A stretch of DNA of 64,000 nucleotides from Pseudomonas sp. GM78 (GTDB lineage: Bacteria; Pseudomonadota; Gammaproteobacteria; Pseudomonadales; Pseudomonadaceae). This document shows positions 21,825 through 31,850 of the stretch, piece by piece; position 1 is the stretch's first letter, and each line of letters begins with the position of its first letter. The notes under the pieces were generated by a model, which saw only the letters and a program-made list of their open reading frames with translations, did not search any database and was not told the DNA's origin. The stretch lies in NCBI RefSeq assembly GCF_000282475.1, contig NZ_AKJF01000059.1:1-64000 (forward strand), written 5' to 3'. Made by a program: the position numbers and the translations under genes.

Positions 21825-21923
21825 TGTAGGAGCGAGCCTGCTCGCGATGGTCGTCAACGATAACGCTGGAGGCCTGACGCCCCGCGGGGTTCTCAGGTTC
21901 ATCGCGAGCATGCTCCTCCTACA
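21825..21923. repeat. degenerate REPIN, GAGCCTGCTCGCGAT family
   Basis: The left arm TGTAGGAGCGAGCCTGCTCG is intact. The right arm reads CGAGCATGCTCCTCCTACA instead of CGAGCAGGCTCGCTCCTACA, with a substitution and lost bases. The loop contains a CCCCGCGGGG stem. It lies between the fadR-type regulator and grxD. Confidence 0.85.
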
Positions 21924-21946
21924 CAGTTAATGTTCAGGCGAAAAAA

Positions 21947-21982
21947 AAGGCCCTTCACGGTTTGCCGTGAAGGGCCTTTTTT
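21947..21982 (-). terminator. intrinsic terminator of grxD
   Basis: AAGGCCCTTCACGG (21947-21960) and CCGTGAAGGGCCTT (21965-21978) form a perfect 14-bp stem with loop TTTG, flanked by A8 on one side and T6 on the other. It lies 13 bases beyond the grxD stop. Confidence 0.95.
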
Positions 21983-21994
21983 GACGCCCGAGTA

Positions 21995-22336
21995 TCAGGC
22001 TTCGGTCTTGGCTGCTGCTGCCTTGGCCGCGGCATCCTTGATCAGCGCCTGCAACGAACCATCAGCGGACATTTCAGTCATGATGTCGCTACCGCCAACC
22101 AGCTCGCCAGCTACCCACAATTGCGGGAAGGTTGGCCAGTTGGCGTATTTTGGCAGATTGGCGCGGATTTCCGGGTTCTGCAGGATATCCACGTACGCAA
22201 ATTTTTCGCCACACGCCATCACGGCCTGCGCGGCTTTCGCGGAGAAGCCGCACTGCGGGGCATTCGGCGAGCCTTTCATGTAAAGCAGAATGGTGTTGTT
22301 GGCAATCTGCTCTTTAATCGTTTCGATGATATCCAT
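21995..22336 (-). CDS. grxD: monothiol glutaredoxin GrxD
   Basis: GrxD is a CGFS-type monothiol glutaredoxin that carries [2Fe-2S] clusters for Fe-S trafficking. The 113-residue protein from ATG 22336 has the motif KGSPNAPQCGFS near residue 30 and the glutathione-binding WPTFPQLWVAGELVGGSDI. The Ala/Lys-rich tail is short and typical. It is monocistronic with a strong terminator. A frame extending to 22366 adds ten unsupported residues. Confidence 0.96.
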   Translation of the reverse strand: MDIIETIKEQIANNTILLYMKGSPNAPQCGFSAKAAQAVMACGEKFAYVDILQNPEIRANLPKYANWPTFPQLWVAGELVGGSDIMTEMSADGSLQALIKDAAAKAAAAKTEA

Positions 22337-22433
22337 GGAGCACCTCGGCTGAACTTTCCGACTCATGGGTCGGCACGGTGGCGCATTGTAACGGAAAGCC
22401 GAGCGCCCTGCTCGGTCTCTCCGTCAGATGCGA

Positions 22434-24542
22434 TCAGGCCGCTTCCACAGTCACCGGTACGCCGTTCAACGCCGCGTTACCCGACAATTCATCGAGCTGA
22501 CATTCGTCGGTCAGGTCGTTGGCGCTGGCGCCTGGCTGACCACTGGCGATGCTCATGTGCACACCCGGCCGGGCATGGCCCCAACCGTGCGGAAGGCTGA
22601 CCACACCTTTCATCATATCCGGGCTGGCCAGCACTTCCACTTCGATCACCCCGACCCGCGAACTGACCCGCACTTTTTGCCCGTCGCTTAACTCGCGACT
22701 GGCCAGATCATCCGGGTGCATCAACAACTGGTGACGGGGCTTGCCCTTCACCAGACGGTGATAGTTATGCATCCACGAGTTATTACTGCGCACATGGCGC
22801 CGGCCGATCATCAACAACTCATCGCTGGCCGGCGCCTGCAACGCCGCGAAGCGCGCCAGGTCGGCGAGGATCGCGGCGGGGGCAGCCTGGACGCGCTGAT
22901 TGGCGGTTTTCAGACGGGGCGCCAGGTTGGGTTTCAGGGCGCCGAGGTCAACCCCGTGGGGATGATCGAACAGGGTTGCGAGCGATAGCTTATGCGGCGA
23001 TACGTCGCCGTACAGTCCCATACGTAAACCGCGGTCGATCATCTGCGCCGGGGCGATGGTGGGCTTCAGCTCCTTGCCAGTCTTCGTCGCGAACGCCTTG
23101 GCCAACCCGACGAAAATCTCCCAGTCGTGCAAGGCACCTTCTGGCTTGGGCAGGATGGCGCGGTTGAAGCGGCTGACGTTGCGCACCGCAAACATATTGA
23201 AGGTGGTGTCGTAATGATCGTTTTCCAGCGCCGAGGTAGACGGCAGGATCAGGTCGGCATAGCGCGTAGTTTCATTGATGTACAGGTCGACACTGACCAT
23301 GAACTCCAGCCCGTCCAGCGCCTGCTCCAGCTGGCGGCCATTGGGTGTGGACAGCACCGGGTTGCCCGCCACGGTGATCAGTGCACGAACTTGTCCGTCG
23401 CCTTCGGTGAGCATCTCTTCGGCCAGCGCCGAGACCGGCAGTTCGCCGCCGTACTCAGGGCGCCCGGACACCCGGCTCTGCCACAAATTGAAATGCCCGC
23501 CCGACGTCGAAGCCACCAGGTCAACCGCAGGCTCTGTGCACAAGGCGCCGCCGACGCGGTCGAGGTTGCCGGTGACCAGGTTGATCAACTGCACCAGCCA
23601 ATGGCACAGCGTGCCGAATGCCTGGGTCGAGACACCCATGCGGCCGTAGCAAACCGCGGTGGGTGCGGCGGCAAAATCCCGTGCCAATTGGCGGATTTGT
23701 TCCGCCGGCACCGCACACAATGGGCTCATGACGTCGGCGGTGAAAGCGGCCACGGCTTCGCGCACCTGATCCAGGCCGTCCACTGGCAAATGACTGTCGC
23801 GGGTCAGGCCTTCGGCGAACAGGGTATTGAGCAGACCAAACAGCAGCGCCGCATCGCCACCGGGGCGCACGAACAGATGCTGGTCGGCGATCGCCGCCGT
23901 TTCGCTGCGACGCGGGTCGACCACCACGACTTTGCCGCCCCGGGCCTGGATCGCCTTCAAGCGTTTTTCCACATCCGGCACGGTCATGATGCTGCCATTG
24001 GAGGCCAGCGGATTGCCGCCCAGGATCAACATGAAGTCGGTGTGATCGATGTCCGGTATCGGCAGCAGCAAACCGTGGCCGTACATCAAGTGACTGGTCA
24101 GGTGATGGGGCAGCTGGTCGACCGACGTCGCGGAAAACCGGTTGCGGGTTTTCAGCAGGCCGAGAAAATAATTGCTGTGGGTCATCAGCCCATAGTTGTG
24201 CACGCTGGGATTGCCTTGATAGACCGCCACCGCGTTTTGCCCGTGGCGCTCCTGAATCGCGGTCAGGCGTTCAGCGACCAGGTTGAAGGCGTCTTCCCAC
24301 TCGATGGGATGCCATTCGCTGCCCACCCGCCGCATTGGCTGATGCAGGCGATCCGGATCGTTCTGGATGTCTTGCAGGGCAACCGCCTTGGGGCAGATGT
24401 GCCCGCGGCTGAAGGTGTCCTGGGAATCACCCTTGATAGAGGTGATCTGCAGATTACCGGCTTCGAGCTCGGTGGTTTCGATGGTCAGGCCACAAATGGC
24501 CTCACACAAATGGCACGCACGGTGATGGAGAGTCTTGGTCAT
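22434..24542 (-). CDS. molybdopterin-dependent oxidoreductase (DMSO reductase superfamily), unknown substrate
   Basis: A 702-residue single-subunit enzyme with an N-terminal [4Fe-4S] site (Cys10, Cys13, Cys17, Cys50). Mo-bisMGD binding stretches follow (AVYQGNPSVHNYG, LILGGNPLASNG, VVVDPRRSETAAIADQHLFVRPGGDAALLFGLL) and a C-terminal molydopterin dinucleotide-binding domain (VRVSSRVGVIEVEV... GHARPG). At the usual Mo-ligand position the sequence reads TSVDQLPHHLTS (139-150), with no Cys or Sec. No electron-transfer subunit, chaperone or regulator gene lies beside it, so the partner and reaction are unknown. Cytoplasmic: no twin-arginine signal. Confidence 0.9.
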   Translation of the reverse strand: MTKTLHHRACHLCEAICGLTIETTELEAGNLQITSIKGDSQDTFSRGHICPKAVALQDIQNDPDRLHQPMRRVGSEWHPIEWEDAFNLVAERLTAIQERHGQNAVAVYQGNPSVHNYGLMTHSNYFLGLLKTRNRFSATSVDQLPHHLTSHLMYGHGLLLPIPDIDHTDFMLILGGNPLASNGSIMTVPDVEKRLKAIQARGGKVVVVDPRRSETAAIADQHLFVRPGGDAALLFGLLNTLFAEGLTRDSHLPVDGLDQVREAVAAFTADVMSPLCAVPAEQIRQLARDFAAAPTAVCYGRMGVSTQAFGTLCHWLVQLINLVTGNLDRVGGALCTEPAVDLVASTSGGHFNLWQSRVSGRPEYGGELPVSALAEEMLTEGDGQVRALITVAGNPVLSTPNGRQLEQALDGLEFMVSVDLYINETTRYADLILPSTSALENDHYDTTFNMFAVRNVSRFNRAILPKPEGALHDWEIFVGLAKAFATKTGKELKPTIAPAQMIDRGLRMGLYGDVSPHKLSLATLFDHPHGVDLGALKPNLAPRLKTANQRVQAAPAAILADLARFAALQAPASDELLMIGRRHVRSNNSWMHNYHRLVKGKPRHQLLMHPDDLASRELSDGQKVRVSSRVGVIEVEVLASPDMMKGVVSLPHGWGHARPGVHMSIASGQPGASANDLTDECQLDELSGNAALNGVPVTVEAA

Positions 24543-24676
24543 GGCCAGTCTCTGTCTTGTTCTGGGCGGACAATAGCGACCGCGGGAACAAAACTATGGC
24601 GCCTGCCCTACCACCGCGCCAGCGACGTTCGTCTTGTGAATCGGTGGCCATCAGGCTTGCCGATAACCGCGCACGA

Positions 24677-24967
24677 TCAGCTCGAAGGCAGCCTCGGCGG
24701 CGTGTGCAACTGGATTTCCTGGAGGGGTTCGACCGGCCCATGGGTGCCGTTCACACCGGTCAGCTCGCCGATCAGGCGCCAGTGTTCGTCAAGCCCGGCA
24801 CTGATGGTGACCATGCGGTCGATCATGCGCCGTCCTGCATCCCGCGTAACCTGGTCGTCACTGCGCAGCAGTTCGAAAGACATCGATGTCATGGAGGCGG
24901 TCAGGTGAGTCAGGGAGCGGGCCGTGAGGCCAAGCAATTCCATAAGCTGCTGTTCTTTCGATTCCAT
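24677..24967 (-). CDS. small hypothetical protein
   Basis: A 96-residue, mostly helical protein (MESKEQQLMELLGLTARSLT... ending in a Pro-rich HTPPRLPSS). It has no membrane segment, cysteines or recognised motif. The start has a convincing AGGAAG eight bases upstream, and the frame shows GC-rich third positions, so it is probably real. It lies on the same strand as the molybdopterin oxidoreductase, 134 bases upstream, so they may be co-transcribed. I do not recognise the family. Confidence 0.65.
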   Translation of the reverse strand: MESKEQQLMELLGLTARSLTHLTASMTSMSFELLRSDDQVTRDAGRRMIDRMVTISAGLDEHWRLIGELTGVNGTHGPVEPLQEIQLHTPPRLPSS

Positions 24968-25374
24968 CGCTGAGCTTCCTGCGTCACTCGTGAATTAGTT
25001 ATAACCCAGCACTTTGCATTCGCAAGTATTTCAGATCGGCTGCGCCCGGCGCCAAGACCCGGAACGACAGGTCGAAAACCGACTGTCTGCTCGCCATCCC
25101 CGCCCCGCTGGATTGCCAAGTTCCACGGCGCCGGTGTACAAATGCCTGGCTGCTGTCAGGAAAAAGGCTTCAAAAAGCGTTATCGCAGTCATCCGATAGC
25201 CTCTCTGAAATCCCCTAATAACCGTAGCCCTATTGGTAAGACGCGACATTTAATTATAAGATCGCGCCTTCCCCTATTTCGTCGCCCCGTGCGGCTTACG
25301 CCGCAGGTCTCGCCCGTTGTTCCGTTAAACAAGGCTTTGAGCATCTGCGGTTTGTAGCAAAAAGGTAGTCAATG
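24968..25374. promoter_or_regulatory. intergenic region carrying the argF control region
   Basis: No gene is supported in these 407 bases. The distal part (25228-25269) holds a sigma-70 promoter and ArgR half-sites, listed separately. Downstream in the leader there is a hairpin TGCGGC-TTAC-GCCGCA (25290-25305). The argF Shine-Dalgarno AAAGG is at 25361-25365. The proximal part contains the promoter of the small hypothetical gene on the minus strand. Confidence 0.6.
25228..25269. promoter_or_regulatory. argF promoter overlapped by a double ArgR half-site
   Basis: On the minus strand the bases read AGGCGC-N8-AA-N5-TGTCGC-N8-AA-N5. These are two tandem copies of the P. aeruginosa ArgR half-site TGTCGC-N8-AA-N5 with exact spacing: the second is a perfect match, the first has two mismatches in TGTCGC. 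On the plus strand TTGGTA (25233-25238) and TATAAG (25255-25260), 16 bases apart, form a sigma-70 promoter inside the same stretch. Arginine-dependent repression of argF would follow naturally. Confidence 0.7.
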
Positions 25375-26295
25375 ATGAGCGCAAGGCACTTTCTCTCCCT
25401 GATGGATTGCACGCCCCAAGAGCTGGTCAGCGTGATCCGTCGAGGCGTTGAGCTCAAAGACCTGCGTAACCGCGGCGTACTGTTCGAGCCTTTGAAAAAC
25501 CGCGTGCTCGGGATGATTTTCGAAAAATCCTCGACCCGCACCCGAATTTCCTTCGAAGCCGGCATGATCCAGCTCGGTGGCCAGGCGATCTTCCTGTCGC
25601 CCCGCGATACCCAGCTGGGCCGTGGCGAGCCGATCGGCGACTGCGCGATCGTCATGTCGAGCATGCTCGACGCCGTGATGATCCGCACCTTTGCCCACAG
25701 CAACCTGACCGAATTCGCCGCCAACTCCCGCGTGCCGGTGATCAACGGCTTGTCCGACGACCTGCACCCGTGCCAGTTGCTGGCCGACATGCAGACGTTC
25801 CTCGAACACCGTGGCTCCATCCAGGGCAAGACCGTGGCCTGGATCGGCGACGGCAATAACATGTGCAACAGCTATATAGAAGCGGCGATCCAGTTCGACT
25901 TCCAGTTGCGCATCGCCTGCCCGGAAGGTTACGAACCCAATCCTGAATTCGTGGCCAAGGCCGGGGATCGGGTGACCATCGTTCGTGATCCGCAGGACGC
26001 CGTGCGCGGTGCGCATCTGGTGAGCACTGACGTCTGGACCTCCATGGGCCAGGAAGAAGAAACCGCCAAGCGCCTGCAGCTGTTCGCTCCGTACCAGGTC
26101 AACCGCGCCCTGCTCGACCTGGCCGCTCCGGACGTTCTGTTCATGCATTGCCTGCCGGCTCACCGCGGCGAAGAGATCAGCCTCGACCTGCTCGACGACC
26201 CGCGCTCGGTGGCCTGGGACCAGGCTGAAAACCGGCTTCACGCACAAAAGGCCCTGCTCGAATTTTTGGTCGAAGCGGCGTATCACCACGCATGA
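25375..26295 (+). CDS. argF: ornithine carbamoyltransferase
   Basis: ArgF makes citrulline from ornithine and carbamoyl phosphate in arginine biosynthesis. The 306-residue product has the carbamoyl-phosphate loop SSTRTR (52-57), HPCQ near 133, the ornithine-binding DVWTSMGQE and the [10 protein letters not shown] motif near 266. Two adjacent ATGs exist (25372 and 25375). The second gives [14 protein letters not shown], the family start, and AAAGG is suitably placed for either. The stop overlaps the next gene (ATGA). Expression is probably ArgR-controlled through 25228-25269. Confidence 0.97.
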   Translation: MSARHFLSLMDCTPQELVSVIRRGVELKDLRNRGVLFEPLKNRVLGMIFEKSSTRTRISFEAGMIQLGGQAIFLSPRDTQLGRGEPIGDCAIVMSSMLDAVMIRTFAHSNLTEFAANSRVPVINGLSDDLHPCQLLADMQTFLEHRGSIQGKTVAWIGDGNNMCNSYIEAAIQFDFQLRIACPEGYEPNPEFVAKAGDRVTIVRDPQDAVRGAHLVSTDVWTSMGQEEETAKRLQLFAPYQVNRALLDLAAPDVLFMHCLPAHRGEEISLDLLDDPRSVAWDQAENRLHAQKALLEFLVEAAYHHA

Positions 26296-27401
26296 GCCAG
26301 CCATTACTGCTTAACCTGCGCAACCTCGCCTGCGGCTATCAAGACCAGCGCGTGGTGCAAAACCTCAACCTGCATCTGAACGCCGGTGACATCGGTTGCC
26401 TGCTGGGCTCTTCAGGCTGCGGCAAGACCACCACCCTGCGCGCCATTGCCGGCTTCGAACCGGTGCACGAAGGTGACATCCAGCTGGCTGGCGAGACCAT
26501 CTCCAGCGCCGGTTTCACCCTCGCGCCGGAGAAACGTCGCATCGGCATGGTGTTCCAGGATTACGCCCTGTTTCCGCACTTGAGCGTGGCCGACAACATC
26601 GCCTTCGGCATTCGCAAACATCCGGACAAGGATCGTGTCACCGAAGAGTTGCTCGAACTGGTCAACCTGAAAAACCTCGGCAAGCGTTACCCACACGAGC
26701 TTTCCGGCGGCCAGCAGCAACGGGTCGCCCTGGCTCGCGCCCTGGCGCCGGAACCGCAATTGCTGCTGCTGGACGAACCGTTCTCCAACCTCGACGGTGA
26801 ATTGCGCCGCAAGCTCAGCCACGAGGTGCGCGACATCCTCAAGGCCCGCGGCACCAGTGCGATTCTGGTGACCCACGACCAGGAAGAAGCTTTCGCGGTC
26901 AGCGATCACGTCGGCGTGTTCAAGGAAGGCCGGCTTGAGCAATGGGATACGCCCTACAACCTCTATCACGAACCACTGACACCCTATGTGGCCAGCTTCA
27001 TCGGCCAGGGTTATTTCATTCGCGGCCAGCTGAGCAGCCCGGAGTCGGTGCAGACCGAATTGGGTGAACTGCGCGGCAACCGCGCCTACACCTGGCCGGT
27101 CGGCGGTGCGGTGGATGTCTTGCTGCGTCCGGACGATATCGTTTATGCGCCAGACAGTGCATTGAAGGCGCGGATCGTCGGCAAGTCTTTCCAGGGCGCC
27201 TCGACGCTTTATCGCCTGCAAATGCTCACTGGCGCGCAACTGGAAGCGATTTTCCCGAGCCATGTCGATCACCTGATCGGCGCGGAAGTCGGCATTCGTG
27301 TCGCGGCGGAACACCTGGTGCTGTTCCAGGCATCCGGCAGCATGGCGGCGCAGATTCCGGTGGTTGAATCAGGTGTTCGGCGCTACAGCAGCGCGCACTG
27401 A
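26292..27401 (+). CDS. ABC transporter ATP-binding protein, ferric-iron/polyamine (FbpC/PotA) type
   Basis: A 369-residue ATPase with Walker [10 protein letters not shown] (39-47), Q-loop [13 protein letters not shown], signature LSGGQQQR near 136, Walker [13 protein letters not shown] and H-loop VTHDQEEA. It is followed by a C-terminal TOBE-like regulatory domain from about 240. The Gly-rich FbpC-like [15 protein letters not shown] start suggests the ferric iron/spermidine/putrescine importer class. No permease or binding protein is encoded nearby, so it is an orphan ATPase. It overlaps argF by four bases, an arrangement also found in P. aeruginosa (PA3538-PA3537 by recall). Confidence 0.9.
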   Translation: MSQPLLLNLRNLACGYQDQRVVQNLNLHLNAGDIGCLLGSSGCGKTTTLRAIAGFEPVHEGDIQLAGETISSAGFTLAPEKRRIGMVFQDYALFPHLSVADNIAFGIRKHPDKDRVTEELLELVNLKNLGKRYPHELSGGQQQRVALARALAPEPQLLLLDEPFSNLDGELRRKLSHEVRDILKARGTSAILVTHDQEEAFAVSDHVGVFKEGRLEQWDTPYNLYHEPLTPYVASFIGQGYFIRGQLSSPESVQTELGELRGNRAYTWPVGGAVDVLLRPDDIVYAPDSALKARIVGKSFQGASTLYRLQMLTGAQLEAIFPSHVDHLIGAEVGIRVAAEHLVLFQASGSMAAQIPVVESGVRRYSSAH

Positions 27402-27408
27402 TCAACCC

Positions 27409-27879
27409 CTAGGGACGGCCGATATCGGCGAATGTCGCCTGGGTATGTTCGGCCAGCACGGCGGGGGCCAATTCGACTTCAAGGCCCCGCCGTCCCGCGC
27501 TGACAAAAATGCTCGCAAACGGCTGAGCCGAATTGTCGATAAACGTCCGCAAGCGCTTCTTCTGCCCCAGCGGGCTGATACCGCCCAATAGATACCCGGT
27601 GGAGCGCTGGGCCGCCGCAGGATCGGCCATTTCGACTTTCTTCACCTTGGCCGCCTGGGCCAAGGCCTTCAGATCCAGGCTGCCGCCAACCGGCACCACC
27701 GCCACCAGCAACTCGCCTTTTTCACTGGCCGCCAGCAAGGTCTTGAACACTTGCGCCGGGTCCAGTCCGAGCTTCTCCGCGGCTTCCAGCCCATAGGACG
27801 CTGCCTTCGGGTCATGTTCATAACTGTGCACACGGTGTTCGGCCCGAACCTTTTTCAGCAGATCCAATGCGGGTGTCAT
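27409..27879 (-). CDS. ybaK: Cys-tRNA(Pro) deacylase YbaK
   Basis: YbaK hydrolyses Cys-tRNAPro mischarged by ProRS. The 156-residue protein from ATG 27879 ([23 protein letters not shown]) has the YbaK/ProX fold landmarks: [39 protein letters not shown] with the catalytic Lys region, and [22 protein letters not shown] with the GGISP loop. The frame extending to 27942 is less likely. It is convergent with the ABC ATPase gene, with a 7-base gap. Confidence 0.94.
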   Translation of the reverse strand: MTPALDLLKKVRAEHRVHSYEHDPKAASYGLEAAEKLGLDPAQVFKTLLAASEKGELLVAVVPVGGSLDLKALAQAAKVKKVEMADPAAAQRSTGYLLGGISPLGQKKRLRTFIDNSAQPFASIFVSAGRRGLEVELAPAVLAEHTQATFADIGRP

Positions 27880-28059
27880 AACAGCTCCAGACTGGGTGGC
27901 AATAGAAAATCCTGCGGCGGATTCTAGGACATTGACCCACAAAAGGCTCTATCGCGGCGCCGATTCAAAAGGCGCCCAGCTCCCGCCTTCACCCCCTGCG
28001 ACGCGCGATCATTCACGTGACTAATAGTTTATTTGTGACCAACGGTTCACTTTCGACCT

Positions 28060-28088
28060 TTGACAGCAGCGTTTCTTGTCTATATTTT
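28060..28088 (+). promoter_or_regulatory. glpF sigma-70 promoter
   Basis: The 351-base gap between ybaK and glpF contains TTGACA (28060-28065) and TATTTT (28083-28088) 17 bases apart. The overlapping TATATT gives a 15-base spacer. Just downstream, TTTTCGTTTCTGAAA is a weak imperfect candidate for GlpR. glpF translation begins 143 bases below. No gene is supported in the rest of the gap. Confidence 0.6.
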
Positions 28089-28230
28089 TTCGTTTCTGAA
28101 ACTGTATGAAATGTCTTACCGCAGTGCCCTGCTGTAAAACGGGAACAGGATGGGGATCCTGGCTCAATGAGAAACGCGCTTTGACCATGATGGAATGGAA
28201 GCGTCACACAAGAAAAACAATGAGGTTTCA

Positions 28231-30679
<2,449 letters not shown>

Positions 30680-30684
30680 ACCGG

Positions 30685-30700
30685 GATACGAGCTCGTATC
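30685..30700. promoter_or_regulatory. perfect 16-bp palindrome between glpK and glpR
   Basis: GATACGAGCTCGTATC reads identically on both strands, 5 bases past the glpK stop. It has no loop and no T-run, so it fits a protein-binding site or a DNA/RNA cruciform better than a terminator. It does not match the GlpR consensus. Role unknown. Confidence 0.6.
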
Positions 30701-30774
30701 TGTATGTAACTGGTAGGGAGCAGATTCCTGCGGCATCATGGGCAAATTTTGCACGGCAGCCCAAAGGACGCCCC

Positions 30775-31530
30775 ATGAATCTGCCTCCCCGTCAGCAGCA
30801 AATCCTCGAACTGGTCCGTGAACGCGGTTATGTCAGCATCGAGGAAATGGCCACGCTGTTCGTTGTCACTCCGCAGACCATCCGCCGCGATATCAATCAA
30901 CTGGCGGAAGCCAATCTGTTGCGCCGCTACCACGGCGGCGCGGCTTACGATTCCAGTGTTGAAAACACCGCCTACGCCATGCGCGCCGACCAGATGCGCG
31001 ATGAGAAACAGCGCATCGGCGAAGCCATTGCCGCGCAGATCCCCGACCACGCCTCGCTGTTCATCAATATCGGTACCACCACCGAGTCGATTGCCCGCGC
31101 CCTGCTCAACCACAATCACCTGAAGATCATCACCAACAACCTGCATGTGGCCTCGATGCTCAGCGCCAAGGACGACTTCGACGTCCTGCTGACCGGGGGC
31201 AATGTGCGGCGTGACGGTGGCGTGGTCGGCCAGGCCAGCGTCGATTTCATCAACCAGTTCAAGGTCGACTTTGCCCTGGTCGGCATCAGTGGCATCGATG
31301 AAGACGGCAGCCTGCTGGATTTCGATTATCAGGAAGTGCGGGTATCCCAGGCGATCATCGCCAACGCCCGCAAGGTGATCCTCGCCGCCGACTCCAGCAA
31401 GTTCGGGCGCAACGCCATGATCCGCCTGGGGCCGATCAGCCTGATCGATTGCCTGGTCACCGACCAGCAGCCGGTGCCGGCGCTGACGCAGTTGTTGAAT
31501 CAGCACAAGATTCGGCTCGAGGTCGTTTAA
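30775..31530 (+). CDS. glpR: glycerol-3-phosphate regulon repressor GlpR (DeoR family)
   Basis: GlpR represses the glp genes, and glycerol 3-phosphate relieves it. The 251-residue DeoR-family protein has an N-terminal HTH ([51 protein letters not shown]) and a sugar-phosphate-binding domain with [13 protein letters not shown] and [23 protein letters not shown]. It sits between glpK and glpD as in P. aeruginosa and P. putida. Candidate operators lie upstream of glpD. Confidence 0.96.
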   Translation: MNLPPRQQQILELVRERGYVSIEEMATLFVVTPQTIRRDINQLAEANLLRRYHGGAAYDSSVENTAYAMRADQMRDEKQRIGEAIAAQIPDHASLFINIGTTTESIARALLNHNHLKIITNNLHVASMLSAKDDFDVLLTGGNVRRDGGVVGQASVDFINQFKVDFALVGISGIDEDGSLLDFDYQEVRVSQAIIANARKVILAADSSKFGRNAMIRLGPISLIDCLVTDQQPVPALTQLLNQHKIRLEVV

Positions 31531-31555
31531 CCCTCATATCTTCGTCGCCTGTACC

Positions 31556-31657
31556 GACGCCTTCGCGGGCAAGCCCGCTCCCACAGTGATTGATGACCGC
31601 CACAAGTTTGGTGGCGGTCGCAAAACCTGTGGGAGCGGGCTTGCCCGCGAAGGCGTC
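31556..31657. repeat. REP pair in reversed (convergent) orientation, GGGCTTGCCCGCGAA variant
   Basis: GACGCCTTCGCGGGCAAGCC...CCCACA and its exact inverse TGTGGGAGCG...AAGGCGTC span 102 bases. They enclose a separate perfect hairpin GACCGCCAC-AAGTTTG-GTGGCGGTC (31595-31619). The arms point opposite to those in the other REPINs here, where the TGTGGGAG end is outermost. It lies downstream of glpR, where it may stabilise or terminate the transcript. Confidence 0.88.
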
Positions 31658-31696
31658 AGCACAGGGAACATCTTCCTTGCGGTCTACCGCGCATTA

Positions 31697-31812
31697 AATG
31701 TTCGAATATTTTCCTTTAACCGCCCTTCGATGAGTTTTTTCAATCGAAGTCGACTGGCTGTGCGCGTCTTTATGGGCTAAGATTTTCGCAAATGAACATT
31801 AATGTTCGAATT
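31697..31812. promoter_or_regulatory. candidate GlpR operators upstream of glpD
   Basis: AATGTTCGAATATT (31697-31710) and AATGTTCGAATTCAAATA (starting 31801) match the E. coli-type GlpR half-site WATKYTCGWW. The second fits about 15 of 18 positions of the full consensus. It is joined to a perfect palindrome GAACATTAATGTTC (31794-31807). They lie 38-154 bases before the glpD start, consistent with repression of glpD in the absence of glycerol 3-phosphate. Confidence 0.6.
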
Positions 31813-31850
31813 CAAATACAGAAAATCAAAGAATTCCGAGGCCTTAGCCG

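Noticed and set aside
23127-24908. 593-codon plus-strand ORF opposite the molybdopterin oxidoreductase
   Set aside because: The frame crosses into the adjacent small gene and lacks domains. The minus-strand gene has intact Fe-S and MGD motifs.
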